A stretch of DNA of 64,000 nucleotides from Daucus carota subsp. sativus (Eukaryota; Streptophyta; Magnoliopsida; Apiales; Apiaceae). This document shows, in pieces, positions 24,182-36,227 of the stretch. Each line of letters opens with the position of its first letter. Within the stretch, counting starts at the first letter, position 1. The stretch is from NCBI RefSeq assembly GCF_001625215.2, contig NC_030382.2:35884610-35948609 (forward strand). Reading direction: 5' to 3'. Position numbers and translations under genes: made by a program. The notes beneath the pieces were generated by a model. It was given only the letters and a program-made list of their open reading frames with translations, had not been told where the DNA came from and ran no database searches.

Positions 24182-24369
24182 TTTCCATGAATTTTTCATG
24201 TTGTTTTTTAACATGTTTTTGATGTCCTGGTAGTTACTTTTGTTGGATTTAAAACTATTGAATGCTTGGTTTTTGTTGGAGACTATCTTCATATATGTTT
24301 TGTTGGATTGTACTGTTGCAGAGGTTAAAAACCCGGAAATTTAAAGTTTCTTGTACTTTACATGTCTAT

Positions 24370-27300
24370 TGTAATGACCCGGATTTTTTAAAAATATTTT
24401 TATTAGTATTAAAAGTGATTTTTCTTTAAAGAAGGGAATAAGATTTAATATTTTATTCCAGTTTAATGAGTTTTCAAGGTTTTATATTTAAACCCCGGGT
24501 TATTGTGTTATTGATAAATAATTGTATTTTCAAAACTGATTTTCATATATTGTTTTGAAAATTCTGTATGAATATTATGTGAATATATGTGTGTTATGTG
24601 ATTAAGTGGTATTGGTGGATTTGTTGGTTAATTAAATATGGTTAATTATGAGTATTATATGATTAATATATGAATTTTGTGAATTTTGGGTTATCTAGTT
24701 TATTGAACTGAATGATCGTATGTGTTCGTATTCGCGAGATTTCAATTTCTATATGCTCAGGAGAAAATATAGTTTATTTGGATATTTTCATATGGATTTA
24801 TGGAATGTTAGATGATTTTATAATCGATTTAAGGATTTAATTGCGTATATTTATATTTATTTATTAATTATTTGACTTCCGTAAAACCGTCCACTCGTAA
24901 CGAGGTAGCAAATTTTCTTCCCGGAAGTTTCAACAAAACTCACCTTTAGCCTAATTTGAATATTCCGGACACTTTTCGTGTTTTGACTTTTTCGATCCGG
25001 AGTACGGTTTTCCCCGGAGTCGGTCCGGCGGAGTTTTTCGGGTATTTTAATTGTTGATAATTATCCAGTTTGTCTCGATATACGTGAAAGCTAGATATTT
25101 TGATTATTATACTCATCCTTATCTTGTAATAATTGCAGTGGGACCCGCATACTAATGACTGATTAAAAAGCCCCGTTTTGATGATTATCTTGAAAACCGG
25201 TATTGATTGGACCCCGCTTTATTATATAAAGCTAGTAAATATCGTATTTTCATGTCATAAACGATCCAAAGGGGTACCAATTATTTGTAAATATAAATAG
25301 ACCTTTCTAGAGCTTATTTTCACGGTAGAAATCATTTTCACCAGTTTCTTTGCACGAATACCGAGAGAAACCGAGCGGTGTTCTTCGTGTTCTTCATAAT
25401 CAAATGAAGATTTGAAGGTGTTATTGGAGTCAGAATCAAGCGTGCAAATAGTCAAATCGAAGATATCGAAGAGTAGAACCCAAATCAATCATCAAAAACA
25501 ACATGAGATTCACAGGTAGGGAGTAATTGAAGTTTTAAAATTCGAATTTATATGATTTTAATTATGAATTTTTGCAAATGATCTTATTTGATTGTTTTGA
25601 TGATTCCATGTTGTAGTACGTATTTTGCTCGTCGTTTTGATATATTATATGTTAAATTTCGAGTTCGATAACATAGAGAAATCTCTGTTTGATTCTTGAG
25701 GCTCGTTTTTGAATGTTCTTGAGCCGAGTTTGAATATTTTCAATTCAAGTTGGGTGTTTCTTCTCTGTTAAATCTGGGCTGAAACGGTTACCACTAGCAT
25801 GTTGATTATGTTAAGGAGAGTCGATTTGTATATAAAACATGGGTGGAGGAGTCGGGAAACGAGCTCGCCGGATTTTTTAAAGTCCGGCGATGTTCTTCGT
25901 TTCGATTCCATTTTCCGGCTTGTATACTCATCTATTGGGAGTTTTGATTTCAGAAACGAGTTCCTGGGATGATATTTGATAAATCTGGAGTGTTTCGTTG
26001 AGTTCTGGGGGCGGTGGCAACACCGGCGACTCGCCGGCGGCGAGTCTGTGGGCGGCGACGGCGAAAATGCCGTTTAGCCCCCAAACTTTTGGAGGTGGTG
26101 AAGATTTTGTACTTTAGTTTCATTTCTGGCAAATTGACCCCTGATATTTTTATAAGTTACACTTTACACCCTTGCCAGAAAGTTTTAAAAACTTACAAAA
26201 TAAACCTTTTGATTTAATTTTCTAAAATTGTTTTATTTAATTATTTTAAATTCCAAAAATAGTTTTTAATTATTTCTTTATTCAAAAATAAATCTAAATT
26301 AGTTTGTTAATTAATTTTAATTAGTAATTAATTATTTTAATTAGTCAATTAATTTAAATATTAATTGATTAATTATTTTAATTAATTATTAATTGATTTT
26401 AATTGATTAATTAATTGGATTTAATTAATCCTTTTTGATTTAAAAATTCCGAAAAATAGTTTCGAGCTTTAAAATATTTTTCCAAATTATTTGAAGGCTC
26501 GATAATTGTTTATGAATGATTTCAAGTCCAATTTCAAGTATTTGGGACTTGATTATTTATTTGAAAAGTGATTCTTTTATCGATTTTAATTCCGAAAAAT
26601 GTTTAAAAATTCCAGAAAATTCTCGAAAAATCATTTTAAACCCAAGACTTGATTTGACATCAATTAGGATGGGAAACCTTATGTGAAATGCATTGTCAGC
26701 TATCTGTCTGATGCATTATTACACCGAAAGGAGGATAGAAAACGATTTTAAACATATCTTTTGATCCGTAAGTCGGAATCGAGTGAAACGAAAGAGAGAT
26801 GAAAGCTTATAAAGTCTATTTTAATATGACATAATAATATGATGGAGTTGAGAACGTGAATAATTGTTGTTAAATGTGCACAATGTGATTATATGTTATT
26901 TGACTGCTATTAATTGATGATTAAGTGATGTACGTGTTTATTTATGATATTATATACATGTGATAAATGATTTGAATGACATAGTGTCGTGAGTTGATTG
27001 ATATTGGATAAGAAGTTATGGATTATAATGATTGGATTTGGTTGGTTGATTGTTGATTGAGATAGGATAACAGGTGGATAGTCTAATAAATAGACGAGAT
27101 GATGTCGGATTTTCGATAGGATTCATATGATAAGTGATTGGTAATATGTTATGTGGAATATGATTGACTATATGTTAGAGTCAAAGCATGCTTATGTGTT
27201 ACGTGGTATCTGATAAGTTTAAAGGGGTATATAAGTGGGTATCGGTATACGTGATATGTATATGCGATATATTGTTTAGTGACTATAGTATTATCTTATT

Positions 27301-28861
27301 CTCGTAAAGGATTTGAACGAGACGTGTACGCTCGAAGACGTCAGGAAGTCGAAATGGTATTGCAAAGCGAATAAGGGATGAATCGAGTAAGCGAAGCGAT
27401 GTGGCGAATAGAGTACGGCTAGAGATGGTCTAGAAATTATAATATGAATAGATTGTGAAAGTGGAAAGATGAGGTTGAGCTATGAGACTGGAGTCAGATT
27501 TAAGGCAAGTATCCTGCACCCTGCTTTTGGATATATTGCAAATATTCTGATTCATTCTTTTGATGTGTTGCAAGTATCCTAAACCTTTCTCTTGGATATA
27601 TTGCAAATATTCTGATCCATTCCTTTGGTATATGTTTCAAGTATTCATACCTTTCTTTTCAATGTTCGAAAGTGCGAGTATTCTAACCCATTCTTTCTAA
27701 TCTTCAAGTTCTAAAGAATTTCCGTTTTACAAATTAATTCGAAGTTCAGATTGTCATTGAAGCATGTGTTGCTCAGTGATAGTTAGAGCTTTGAATGAAT
27801 TGGGATCTTCTTGATTATTCAACCCGCCATTGTCATGCTGGTTTAGCAGGCTAAATGCAGTTGCTTAGCCGATAATGGAGGATACTGAATAGTTGAGGAT
27901 TTCCTGAACTGTGATTTATGAAATGATGGATCATAATTTATGAATAGATTATTATCAAAGTTTGATTTGGAATTATTCTGTTGTTGATGATATTTATGAT
28001 GATGTTCTGTTGATTTACATTGGCTTCTTGAATTGAATTAGAGAATTGGATTATTGTTTTTATATAAACATGTGGACCAGATGAGTGGTCAGACCAGATG
28101 AATGGTCATGTTAGGCCAATGAGTGCCTTGGATCCAGTGATAGAGCATGGCGGGGCCTGCTCGGGGTTAGGTATGACTGATCAGCATCCTAACCTTGGTT
28201 TTTAATTAAAATATGATAGTCCAATTCAATAATTCTCTTGTGAAAGATTGAATTCCTCAGTATTCAATTGCTACAAGGTATTGTGATTTTCTTATACAAT
28301 ACCTAAACTCGTGAACTCAGGTTGAATCCTTTTATATCTTGAACTCGTGAACTTCTGTTATATCATTTCAGAATTATCATTGTTTATTACTACTTGCTGA
28401 GCATTGTTGCTCACTCTTGCTATTCTCTTTTAACCATTTCAGAAAGGATTAAAGATAAATGGCTAGTCTATGATTGCGAGTAAAGCTAAGGCTAGGCGAG
28501 GAGTGTTCAGGAAAGTTGATGAGGTTGGTGCAAGCTAGAGCTGTGCTATAAGGATTCAAGTGTAAGTCATAGCTGGAATAGTTGACAGTGATTCTTCTTA
28601 TCGAAGATGATCTGTTTTGGTAAGAGATGTTGTGTAATATTAGTGGTGGATTCTAATTTCAATACTGTAACCTGGATGCGATCCTGTTGTTTTAGGGGGT
28701 TAAAATGTTCTCATTCAAATCTTTTATTTAATGTTTTCAAGTTTTAAATTCTTTTGGATTTTCATTATCTTTAAAAAAAAAAAAAAGGTTTTCAAAGTGT
28801 TTTAAAAAGGTTTCGTGTGGTGACGTCAGAATCCAGGCCCCCGGATTCCTGGGCTGTCACA
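24370..28861 (+). repeat. 5' LTR (4492 bp)
   Basis: Begins TGTAATGACCCGG and ends GGGCTGTCACA. It contains GC-rich and very AT-rich blocks, and near 27503-27690 a degenerate tandem repeat built on GCAAATATTCTGATYCATTC. Its short open frames recur identically in the other LTR and are not genes. Confidence 0.95.
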
Positions 28862-28863
28862 GT

Positions 28864-28875
28864 TGGTATCAGAGC
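28864..28875 (+). other. Primer-binding site (initiator tRNA-Met type)
   Basis: TGGTATCAGAGC, complementary to the 3' end of tRNA-iMet, just inside the 5' LTR. It sets the element on the plus strand. Confidence 0.9.
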
Positions 28876-29960
28876 AACAGGTTACAAGTTATTGGAATTT
28901 GAATATAGATTATAGTTTTAAGTTTTATATAGGATAGACGTTGTGTGACCTCATATCGAGGTATTGTGAGACTATGTGGACATAGTCTAGAGAGGTGAGT
29001 GAAGCGTAGAGTCTAGTTAGATGATCAAGTTAAGTGCGGATATTTAAAGAGATTGGGATTCTTAAGTTTAGACATATGATTCCTAGTATATTGACTAATC
29101 GAGATGGTATTATAGTGAGAAGTGTCAAGATTAGACCTAGATAGAAGAGTTTGATAGTGAATGATTGAATTGAGAATGGTGGAAATGCAGAGTTCAGAGT
29201 ATTCTGACTATACTGCATATTTGAAATTGGATTATTGTATTGATTTGAGGATGATATAAATGCATGGTTCATAGTATGGTGACCATGTCAAATATTTGGA
29301 AGATGTATATTGTTTTGAGTGAAGATATGAAGAGTAAGTGTAGAGTATGAGTTGTGTTGGATTAGAAGAAGAGATTTGTAGATAGAGGTTGATAGATGAG
29401 AAGTGCATGATAGAGAGTAAGTGAAGTTGAGTCAGGTTATTAGAAGCGATATTTGCGAGTAAGTTAGAATGTTAATTCTCGACGACTACGCTTTAAGTTA
29501 AGCGGGACAAGGTGGGCCCATAACCCACAGCTTGACGAGTCAGAAAATAGAAGATACGCTACGTGTTTGTGCTATGGATTTCAAAGGCAACTGGGATAAA
29601 GTTGAAGAATGTAAACTACATGGGCCAGAGTTATTACGGACGATAACGTCTACGATGACATCTTACGAGGCTAATACGAGTCAAATCGATTGATTATCGA
29701 GAACGTTGAAAGGATGACATAAATCGAATAACGATTTCGTAAAGTAGAGTGGGAATTTGAGAAGACCTTGGCAATACCTCTCTTCAACTAAAGATTCTTT
29801 TGATTATGTTCTTCATCAGTGAGTTATTATGATATCATTTCGATAAATGAGATTTTCAATTTCTCAAATTCTAAGATGACATTGATATTGATTAGTGGTG
29901 TGAGTTGGTATTGAATCGGTGTATGATAAAAGCGTGTTTATGAAGAGACAGTGGAATTCC

Positions 29961-30144
29961 ATGATATTAATTGATATTCTTTGGTATTTCTTGATATTCT
30001 TCCATATTCTTTGATATCCCTTAATATTCGTTGATATTCTTTGACACTCTTTGATATTCTTTGATATCTTTTCGATATTCCTTAATATATTCCTCGATAA
30101 TCCTTAACATTCCTTGATGCTCATTGAGATTTCTTGGATTCTTT
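29961..30144 (+). repeat. Degenerate TTGATATTCT tandem repeat
   Basis: Roughly 14 imperfect units of 10-14 bp built on TTGATATTCT, in the non-coding interior of the LARD-like element. Confidence 0.75.
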
Positions 30145-30539
30145 CCATCTGATTGGGATGAACAACCCTATGTATAGGGTACACAAGGTATACCTGTCTG
30201 TGTGATAGGAGTTGGATGGGACGCCATCACTTGTGTGTGTTGTGATTACAAGAAGGTTAACAACCTTTAGTAGTGTCTAATATGGACACGCAACATTAAG
30301 TTCATTTGATCGTATTGATCTCCCAGTCACTCTTGTATTCCAATGTGACCTATTTTGAAAACATCTTGTTCTATTCGAAAATTCCCAAAGATCGCTTCTT
30401 GGGAAATGAATTTTGCAATCGCGAAAGTTTGATTTTCCTTTTCCATTAAAGTTAAAGGTATGCCAAGATCAATCAAAGGTGGATGACGATATGATATTAT
30501 GAAGTGTGTACGTTTTAGTTTCTTCGGGGGATTCCGAGG

Positions 30540-30774
30540 ACGGAATCCTTATAAGGGGGGTAGAATGTAATATCCCATATTATTAAATTCAGATTTGATT
30601 ATTATAAATCTATTTGTCTAAATATTATTGTTGGCTTTAGTTGAAAAGTGAATTGATTATGTGAATAGCTTTATATGATTACACCTGTTTTGTGGATTAA
30701 TATGGATTTTACAAATATTGCATCCTCCTTCTTTCTCTGATTCCGAGGACGGAATCCCTATAAGGAGGGTAGAT
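30540..30774 (+). repeat. Duplicated polypurine tract and second LTR-start-like sequence
   Basis: ATTCCGAGGACGGAATCC plus a purine tract and TGTAAT occurs twice. The first copy, with TATAAGGGGGGTAGAA before TGTAATATCCCA, is at 30533-30577. The second is the true boundary before TGTAATGACCCGG at 30775. The 209 bp between look like the truncated start of an LTR from a related family. Confidence 0.65.
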
Positions 30775-33700
30775 TGTAATGACCCGGATTTTTTAAAAAT
30801 ATTTTTATTAGTATTAAAAGTGATTTTTCTTTAAAGAAGGGAATAAGATTTAATATTTTATTCCAGTTTAATGAGTTTTCAAGGTTTTATATTTAAACCC
30901 CGGGTTATTGTGTTATTGATAAATAATTGTATTTTCAAAACTGATTTTCATATATTGTTTTGAAAATTCTGTATGAATATTATGTGAATATATGTGTGTT
31001 ATGTGATTAAGTGGTATTGGTGGATTTGTTGGTTAATTAAATATGGTTAATTATGAGTATTATATGATTAATATATGAATTTTGTGAATTTTGGGTTATC
31101 TAGTTTATTGAACTGAATGATCGTATGTGTTCGTATTCGCGAGATTTCAATTTCTATATGCTCAGGAGAAAATATAGTTTATTTGGATATTTTCATATGG
31201 ATTTATGGAATGTTAGATGATTTTATAATCGATTTAAGGATTTAATTGCGTATATTTATATTTATTTATTAATTATTTGACTTCCGTAAAACCGTCCACT
31301 CGTAACGAGGTAGCAAATTTTCTTCCCGGAAGTTTCAACAAAACTCACCTTTAGCCTAATTTGAATATTCCGGACACTTTTCGTGTTTTGACTTTTTCGA
31401 TCCGGAGTACGGTTTTCCCCGGAGTCGGTCCGGCGGAGTTTTTCGGGTATTTTAATTGTTGATAATTATCCAGTTTGTCTCGATATACGTGAAAGCTAGA
31501 TATTTTGATTATTATACTCATCCTTATCTTGTAATAATTGCAGTGGGACCCGCATACTAATGACTGATTAAAAAGCCCCGTTTTGATGATTATCTTGAAA
31601 ACCGGTATTGATTGGACCCCGCTTTATTATATAAAGCTAGTAAATATCGTATTTTCATGTCATAAACGATCCAAAGGGGTACCAATTATTTGTAAATATA
31701 AATAGACCTTTCTAGAGCTTATTTTCACGGTAGAAATCATTTTCACCAGTTTCTTTGCACGAATACCGAGAGAAACCGAGCGGTGTTCTTCGTGTTCTTC
31801 ATAATCAAATGAAGATTTGAAGGTGTTATTGGAGTCAGAATCAAGCGTGCAAATAGTCAAATCGAAGATATCGAAGAGTAGAACCCAAATCAATCATCAA
31901 AAACAACATGAGATTCACAGGTAGGGAGTAATTGAAGTTTTAAAATTCGAATTTATATGATTTTAATTATGAATTTTTGCAAATGATCTTATTTGATTGT
32001 TTTGATGATTCCATGTTGTAGTACGTATTTTGCTCGTCGTTTTGATATATTATATGTTAAATTTCGAGTTCGATAACATAGAGAAATCTCTGTTTGATTC
32101 TTGAGGCTCGTTTTTGAATGTTCTTGAGCCGAGTTTGAATATTTTCAATTCAAGTTGGGTGTTTCTTCTCTGTTAAATCTGGGCTGAAACGGTTACCACT
32201 AGCATGTTGATTATGTTAAGGAGAGTCGATTTGTATATAAAACATGGGTGGAGGAGTCGGGAAACGAGCTCGCCGGATTTTTAAAGTCCGGCGATGTTCT
32301 TCGTTTCGATTCCATTTTCCGGCTTGTATACTCATCTATTGGGAGTTTTGATTTCAGAAACGAGTTCCTGGGATGATATTTGATAAATCTGGAGTGTTTC
32401 GTTGAGTTCTGGGGGCGGTGGCAACACCGGCGACTCGCCGGCGGCGAGTCTGTGGGCGGCGACGGCGAAAATGCCGTTTAGCCCCCAAACTTTTGGAGGT
32501 GGTGAAGATTTTGTACTTTAGTTTCATTTCTGGCAAATTGACCCCTGATATTTTTATAAGTTACACTTTACACCCTTGCCAGAAAGTTTTAAAAACTTAC
32601 AAAATAAACCTTTTGATTTAATTTTCTAAAATTGTTTTATTTAATTATTTTAAATTCCAAAAATAGTTTTTAATTATTTCTTTATTCAAAAATAAATCTA
32701 AATTAGTTTGTTAATTAATTTTAATTAGTAATTAATTATTTTAATTAGTCAATTAATTTAAATATTAATTGATTAATTATTTTAATTAATTATTAATTGA
32801 TTTTAATTGATTAATTAATTGGATTTAATTAATCCTTTTTGATTTAAAAATTCCGAAAAATAGTTTCGAGCTTTAAAATATTTTTCCAAATTATTTGAAG
32901 GCTCGATAATTGTTTATGAATGATTTCAAGTCCAATTTCAAGTATTTGGGACTTGATTATTTATTTGAAAAGTGATTCTTTTATCGATTTTAATTCCGAA
33001 AAATGTTTAAAAATTCCAGAAAATTCTCGAAAAATCATTTTAAACCCAAGACTTGATTTGACATCAATTAGGATGGGAAACCTTATGTGAAATGCATTGT
33101 CAGCTATCTGTCTGATGCATTATTACACCGAAAGGAGGATAGAAAACGATTTTAAACATATCTTTTGATCCGTAAGTCGGAATCGAGTGAAACGAAAGAG
33201 AGATGAAAGCTTATAAAGTCTATTTTAATATGACATAATAATATGATGGAGTTGAGAACGTGAATAATTGTTGTTAAATGTGCACAATGTGATTATATGT
33301 TATTTGACTGCTATTAATTGATGATTAAGTGATGTACGTGTTTATTTATGATATTATATACATGTGATAAATGATTTGAATGACATAGTGTCGTGAGTTG
33401 ATTGATATTGGATAAGAAGTTATGGATTATAATGATTGGATTTGGTTGGTTGATTGTTGATTGAGATAGGATAACAGGTGGATAGTCTAATAAATAGACG
33501 AGATGATGTCGGATTTTCGATAGGATTCATATGATAAGTGATTGGTAATATGTTATGTGGAATATGATTGACTATATGTTAGAGTCAAAGCATGCTTATG
33601 TGTTACGTGGTATCTGATAAGTTTAAAGGGGTATATAAGTGGGTATCGGTATACGTGATATGTATATGCGATATATTGTTTAGTGACTATAGTATTATCT

Positions 33701-35264
33701 TATTCTCGTAAAGGATTTGAACGAGACGTGTACGCTCGAAGACGTCAGGAAGTCGAAATGGTATTGCAAAGCGAATAAGGGATGAATCGAGTAAGCGAAG
33801 CGATGTGGCGAATAGAGTACGGCTAGAGATGGTCTAGAAATTATAATATGAATAGATTGTGAAAGTGGAAAGATGAGGTTGAGCTATGAGACTGGAGTCA
33901 GATTTAAGGCAAGTATCCTGCACCCTGCTTTTGGATATATTGCAAATATTCTGATTCATTCTTTTGATGTGTTGCAAGTATCCTAAACCTTTCTCTTGGA
34001 TATATTGCAAATATTCTGATCCATTCCTTTGGTATATGTTTCAAGTATTCATACCTTTCTTTTCAATGTTCGAAAGTGCGAGTATTCTAACCCATTCTTT
34101 CTAATCTTCAAGTTCTAAAGAATTTCCGTTTTACAAATTAATTCGAAGTTCAGATTGTCATTGAAGCATGTGTTGCTCAGTGATAGTTAGAGCTTTGAAT
34201 GAATTGGGATCTTCTTGATTATTCAACCCGCCATTGTCATGCTGGTTTAGCAGGCTAAATGCAGTTGCTTAGCCGATAATGGAGGATACTGAATAGTTGA
34301 GGATTTCCTGAACTGTGATTTATGAAATGATGGATCATAATTTATGAATAGATTATTATCAAAGTTTGATTTGGAATTATTCTGTTGTTGATGATATTTA
34401 TGATGATGTTCTGTTGATTTACATTGGCTTCTTGAATTGAATTAGAGAATTGGATTATTGTTTTTATATAAACATGTGGACCAGATGAGTGGTCAGACCA
34501 GATGAATGGTCATGTTAGGCCAATGAGTGCCTTGGATCCAGTGATAGAGCATGGCGGGGCCTGCTCGGGGTTAGGTATGACTGATCAGCATCCTAACCTT
34601 GGTTTTTAATTAAAATATGATAGTCCAATTCAATAATTCTCTTGTGAAAGATTGAATTCCTCAGTATTCAATTGCTACAAGGTATTGTGATTTTCTTATA
34701 CAATACCTAAACTCGTGAACTCAGGTTGAATCCTTTTATATCTTGAACTCGTGAACTTCTGTTATATCATTTCAGAATTATCATTGTTTATTACTACTTG
34801 CTGAGCATTGTTGCTCACTCTTGCTATTCTCTTTTAACCATTTCAGAAAGGATTAAAGATAAATGGCTAGTCTATGATTGCGAGTAAAGCTAAGGCTAGG
34901 CGAGGAGTGTTCAGGAAAGTTGATGAGGTTGGTGCAAGCTAGAGCTGTGCTATAAGGATTCAAGTGTAAGTCATAGCTGGAATAGTTGACAGTGATTCTT
35001 CTTATCGAAGATGATCTGTTTTGGTAAGAGATGTTGTGTAATATTAGTGGTGGATTCTAATTTCAATACTGTAACCTGGATGCGATCCTGTTGTTTTAGG
35101 GGGTTAAAATGTTCTCATTCAAATCTTTTATTTAATGTTTTCAAGTTTTAAATTCTTTTGGATTTTCATTATCTTTAAAAAAAAAAAAAGGTTTTCAAAG
35201 TGTTTTAAAAAGGTTTCGTGTGGTGACGTCAGAATCCAGGCCCCCGGATTCCTGGGCTGTCACA
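30775..35264 (+). repeat. 3' LTR (4490 bp)
   Basis: Practically identical copy of 24370-28861. It is followed by the target duplication TCTAT and then by the right part of the MULE. Confidence 0.95.
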
Positions 35265-35335
35265 TCTATTTCTAAGATTTAACGGCTGTTTAAACGTTTG
35301 CTTCACAGAATGTTGTTTTTAACAGGTTGTCAAAT

Positions 35336-35422
35336 ACAGGATGGTACCACTTGTAAGTCAAAAACTCGAAGTGGTACCATTTGTAAAAGCCAATTACACA
35401 ATGGTACCATTCATAATTTCCC
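35336..35422 (-). repeat. Right terminal inverted repeat of the MULE
   Basis: Inverted copy of 22759-22845. It is followed directly by the target duplication TTCTTTTTT. Confidence 0.9.
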
Positions 35423-35431
35423 TTCTTTTTT

Positions 35432-35722
35432 AATGTTCAATTAAAGATATATTTTTAAAATTCTCACTGCAGTTACATTAATCATCTTCTTAAAAGATGT
35501 ACAAAACTTTCAATGGATCCACCTTTCAGCAAAACACCGAGCAGGCCGCCCCAGTGCACGCCCAAGGGCAAAACACTTAGGAGAGACTTCACTTGACCTG
35601 ATAGTTTCTTTGTTCAGTACTTCTATTCTCTCTCATGAGAATTTGAGATTTGTTACTTTTTTCCTTATGAGAATTTCATCGCAAATTTTTACCATGTAGT
35701 GATAACTGATAACTTCATTTAC
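35432..35722 (-). pseudogene. UGT intron relic right of the MULE
   Basis: Includes AGACTTCACTTGACCTGATAG, similar to a segment in the intron of the 17934-20116 gene (near 19210). This supports the view that the MULE inserted into a UGT intron. Confidence 0.5.
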
Positions 35723-36227
35723 CTTGTATAAGATAGGAGCATCCAAGGAACTGCCTCAAATTTTTGGTGAAGTTAGTCATGAGGATGAGCGGTGGAATTT
35801 TGATATGATCAGCAACAGTTGCTGCAAAGTAAATTTGAGAACGACATATATAATTCCAACCACCTGACTTTCCGCTGTCTGTTTCATGAGTTCCAAGAAT
35901 TCCTGCAGTGGTGCATAGCAGTTGCGATTGATACTTTCTGCATCGTAAATACTAGGAGTATTTGATGTATCAACATAGGTAGCTTATCTGCCAAGACTTG
36001 CATCGTAAATACTAGGAGTATTTGATGTATCAACATAAGGTAGCTTATCTGCCAAGACCAGAAGATCAAAATGAGGATAGTTAGAGGGGTTTAGAGGGTT
36101 GGATTGTGTGTGCGCTATTGTAATAGCAAAGCCCTCGAAGTGAAGGACATTTTCAAGCTGAACCATTGATTATGGCCTTGTATCGATAATATTACCAGAA
36201 CCAAATGCCCAATCCTTTGATAATCAT
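35723..36227 (-). pseudogene. Broken UGT, exon 1 relic
   Basis: The minus strand matches exon 1 of the 17934-20116 gene: LVLVI near the start, then ENVLHFEGFAITIAHTQSNP and PSIYDA, and ends at a donor-like position at 35723. The QGH region that should carry the catalytic His is damaged. Frameshifts break the reading frame, and a 60-bp segment is tandemly duplicated at 35941-36059. No TATA-box promoter like those of the intact copies was recognised upstream. It pairs with the exon 2 relic at 20567-20675 as one gene split by about 15 kb of insertions. Confidence 0.8.

Larger units (their letters stand above)
24370..35264 (+). mobile_element. Large non-autonomous LTR element (LARD-like)
   Basis: Two LTRs of 4492 and 4490 bp (TG...CA) with a 5-bp target duplication, TCTAT (24365-24369 and 35265-35269). 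A tRNA-iMet primer-binding site, TGGTATCAGAGC, lies two bases after the 5' LTR, and a purine-rich tract lies just before the 3' LTR. The 1.9-kb interior has no gag or pol ORF, so it is a large retrotransposon derivative that needs a partner. LTR size and primer type fit a Ty3-gypsy chromovirus such as Tekay/Del, but without pol this is inference. No base substitution between the LTRs was noticed by eye, only two length changes in homopolymers. It is a very young, whole-looking insertion inside the MULE. Confidence 0.93.
22759..35422 (+). mobile_element. Mutator-like element (MULE) with nested LTR element
   Basis: The terminal inverted repeats are about 87 bp (22759-22845 and 35336-35422), with only a few mismatches. 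They are flanked by a perfect 9-bp target duplication, TTCTTTTTT (22750-22758 and 35423-35431), the hallmark of Mutator-like transposition. Each repeat carries three GGTACC-centred sub-repeats. Without the nested LTR element the MULE is about 1.8 kb. It encodes only the C-terminal part of a MURA-type transposase, so it is a deletion derivative. It sits in the intron of a broken UGT. The exact flanking repeat and similar ends indicate fairly recent insertion. Confidence 0.92.

Noticed and set aside
25255-26217. Short ORFs inside the 5' LTR, including an Arg-rich one
   Set aside because: The same frames occur identically in the 3' LTR (31660-32621). They fall in GC-rich LTR sequence with no protein features.
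24370-35264. Assembly duplication instead of a real LTR pair
   Set aside because: TG...CA ends, exact 5-bp target duplication, primer-binding site and purine tract all sit where an LTR element requires them.
22759-35422. Pack-MULE with a captured host gene
   Set aside because: Apart from the transposase remnant and the nested LTR element, no host gene fragment was seen between the ends.
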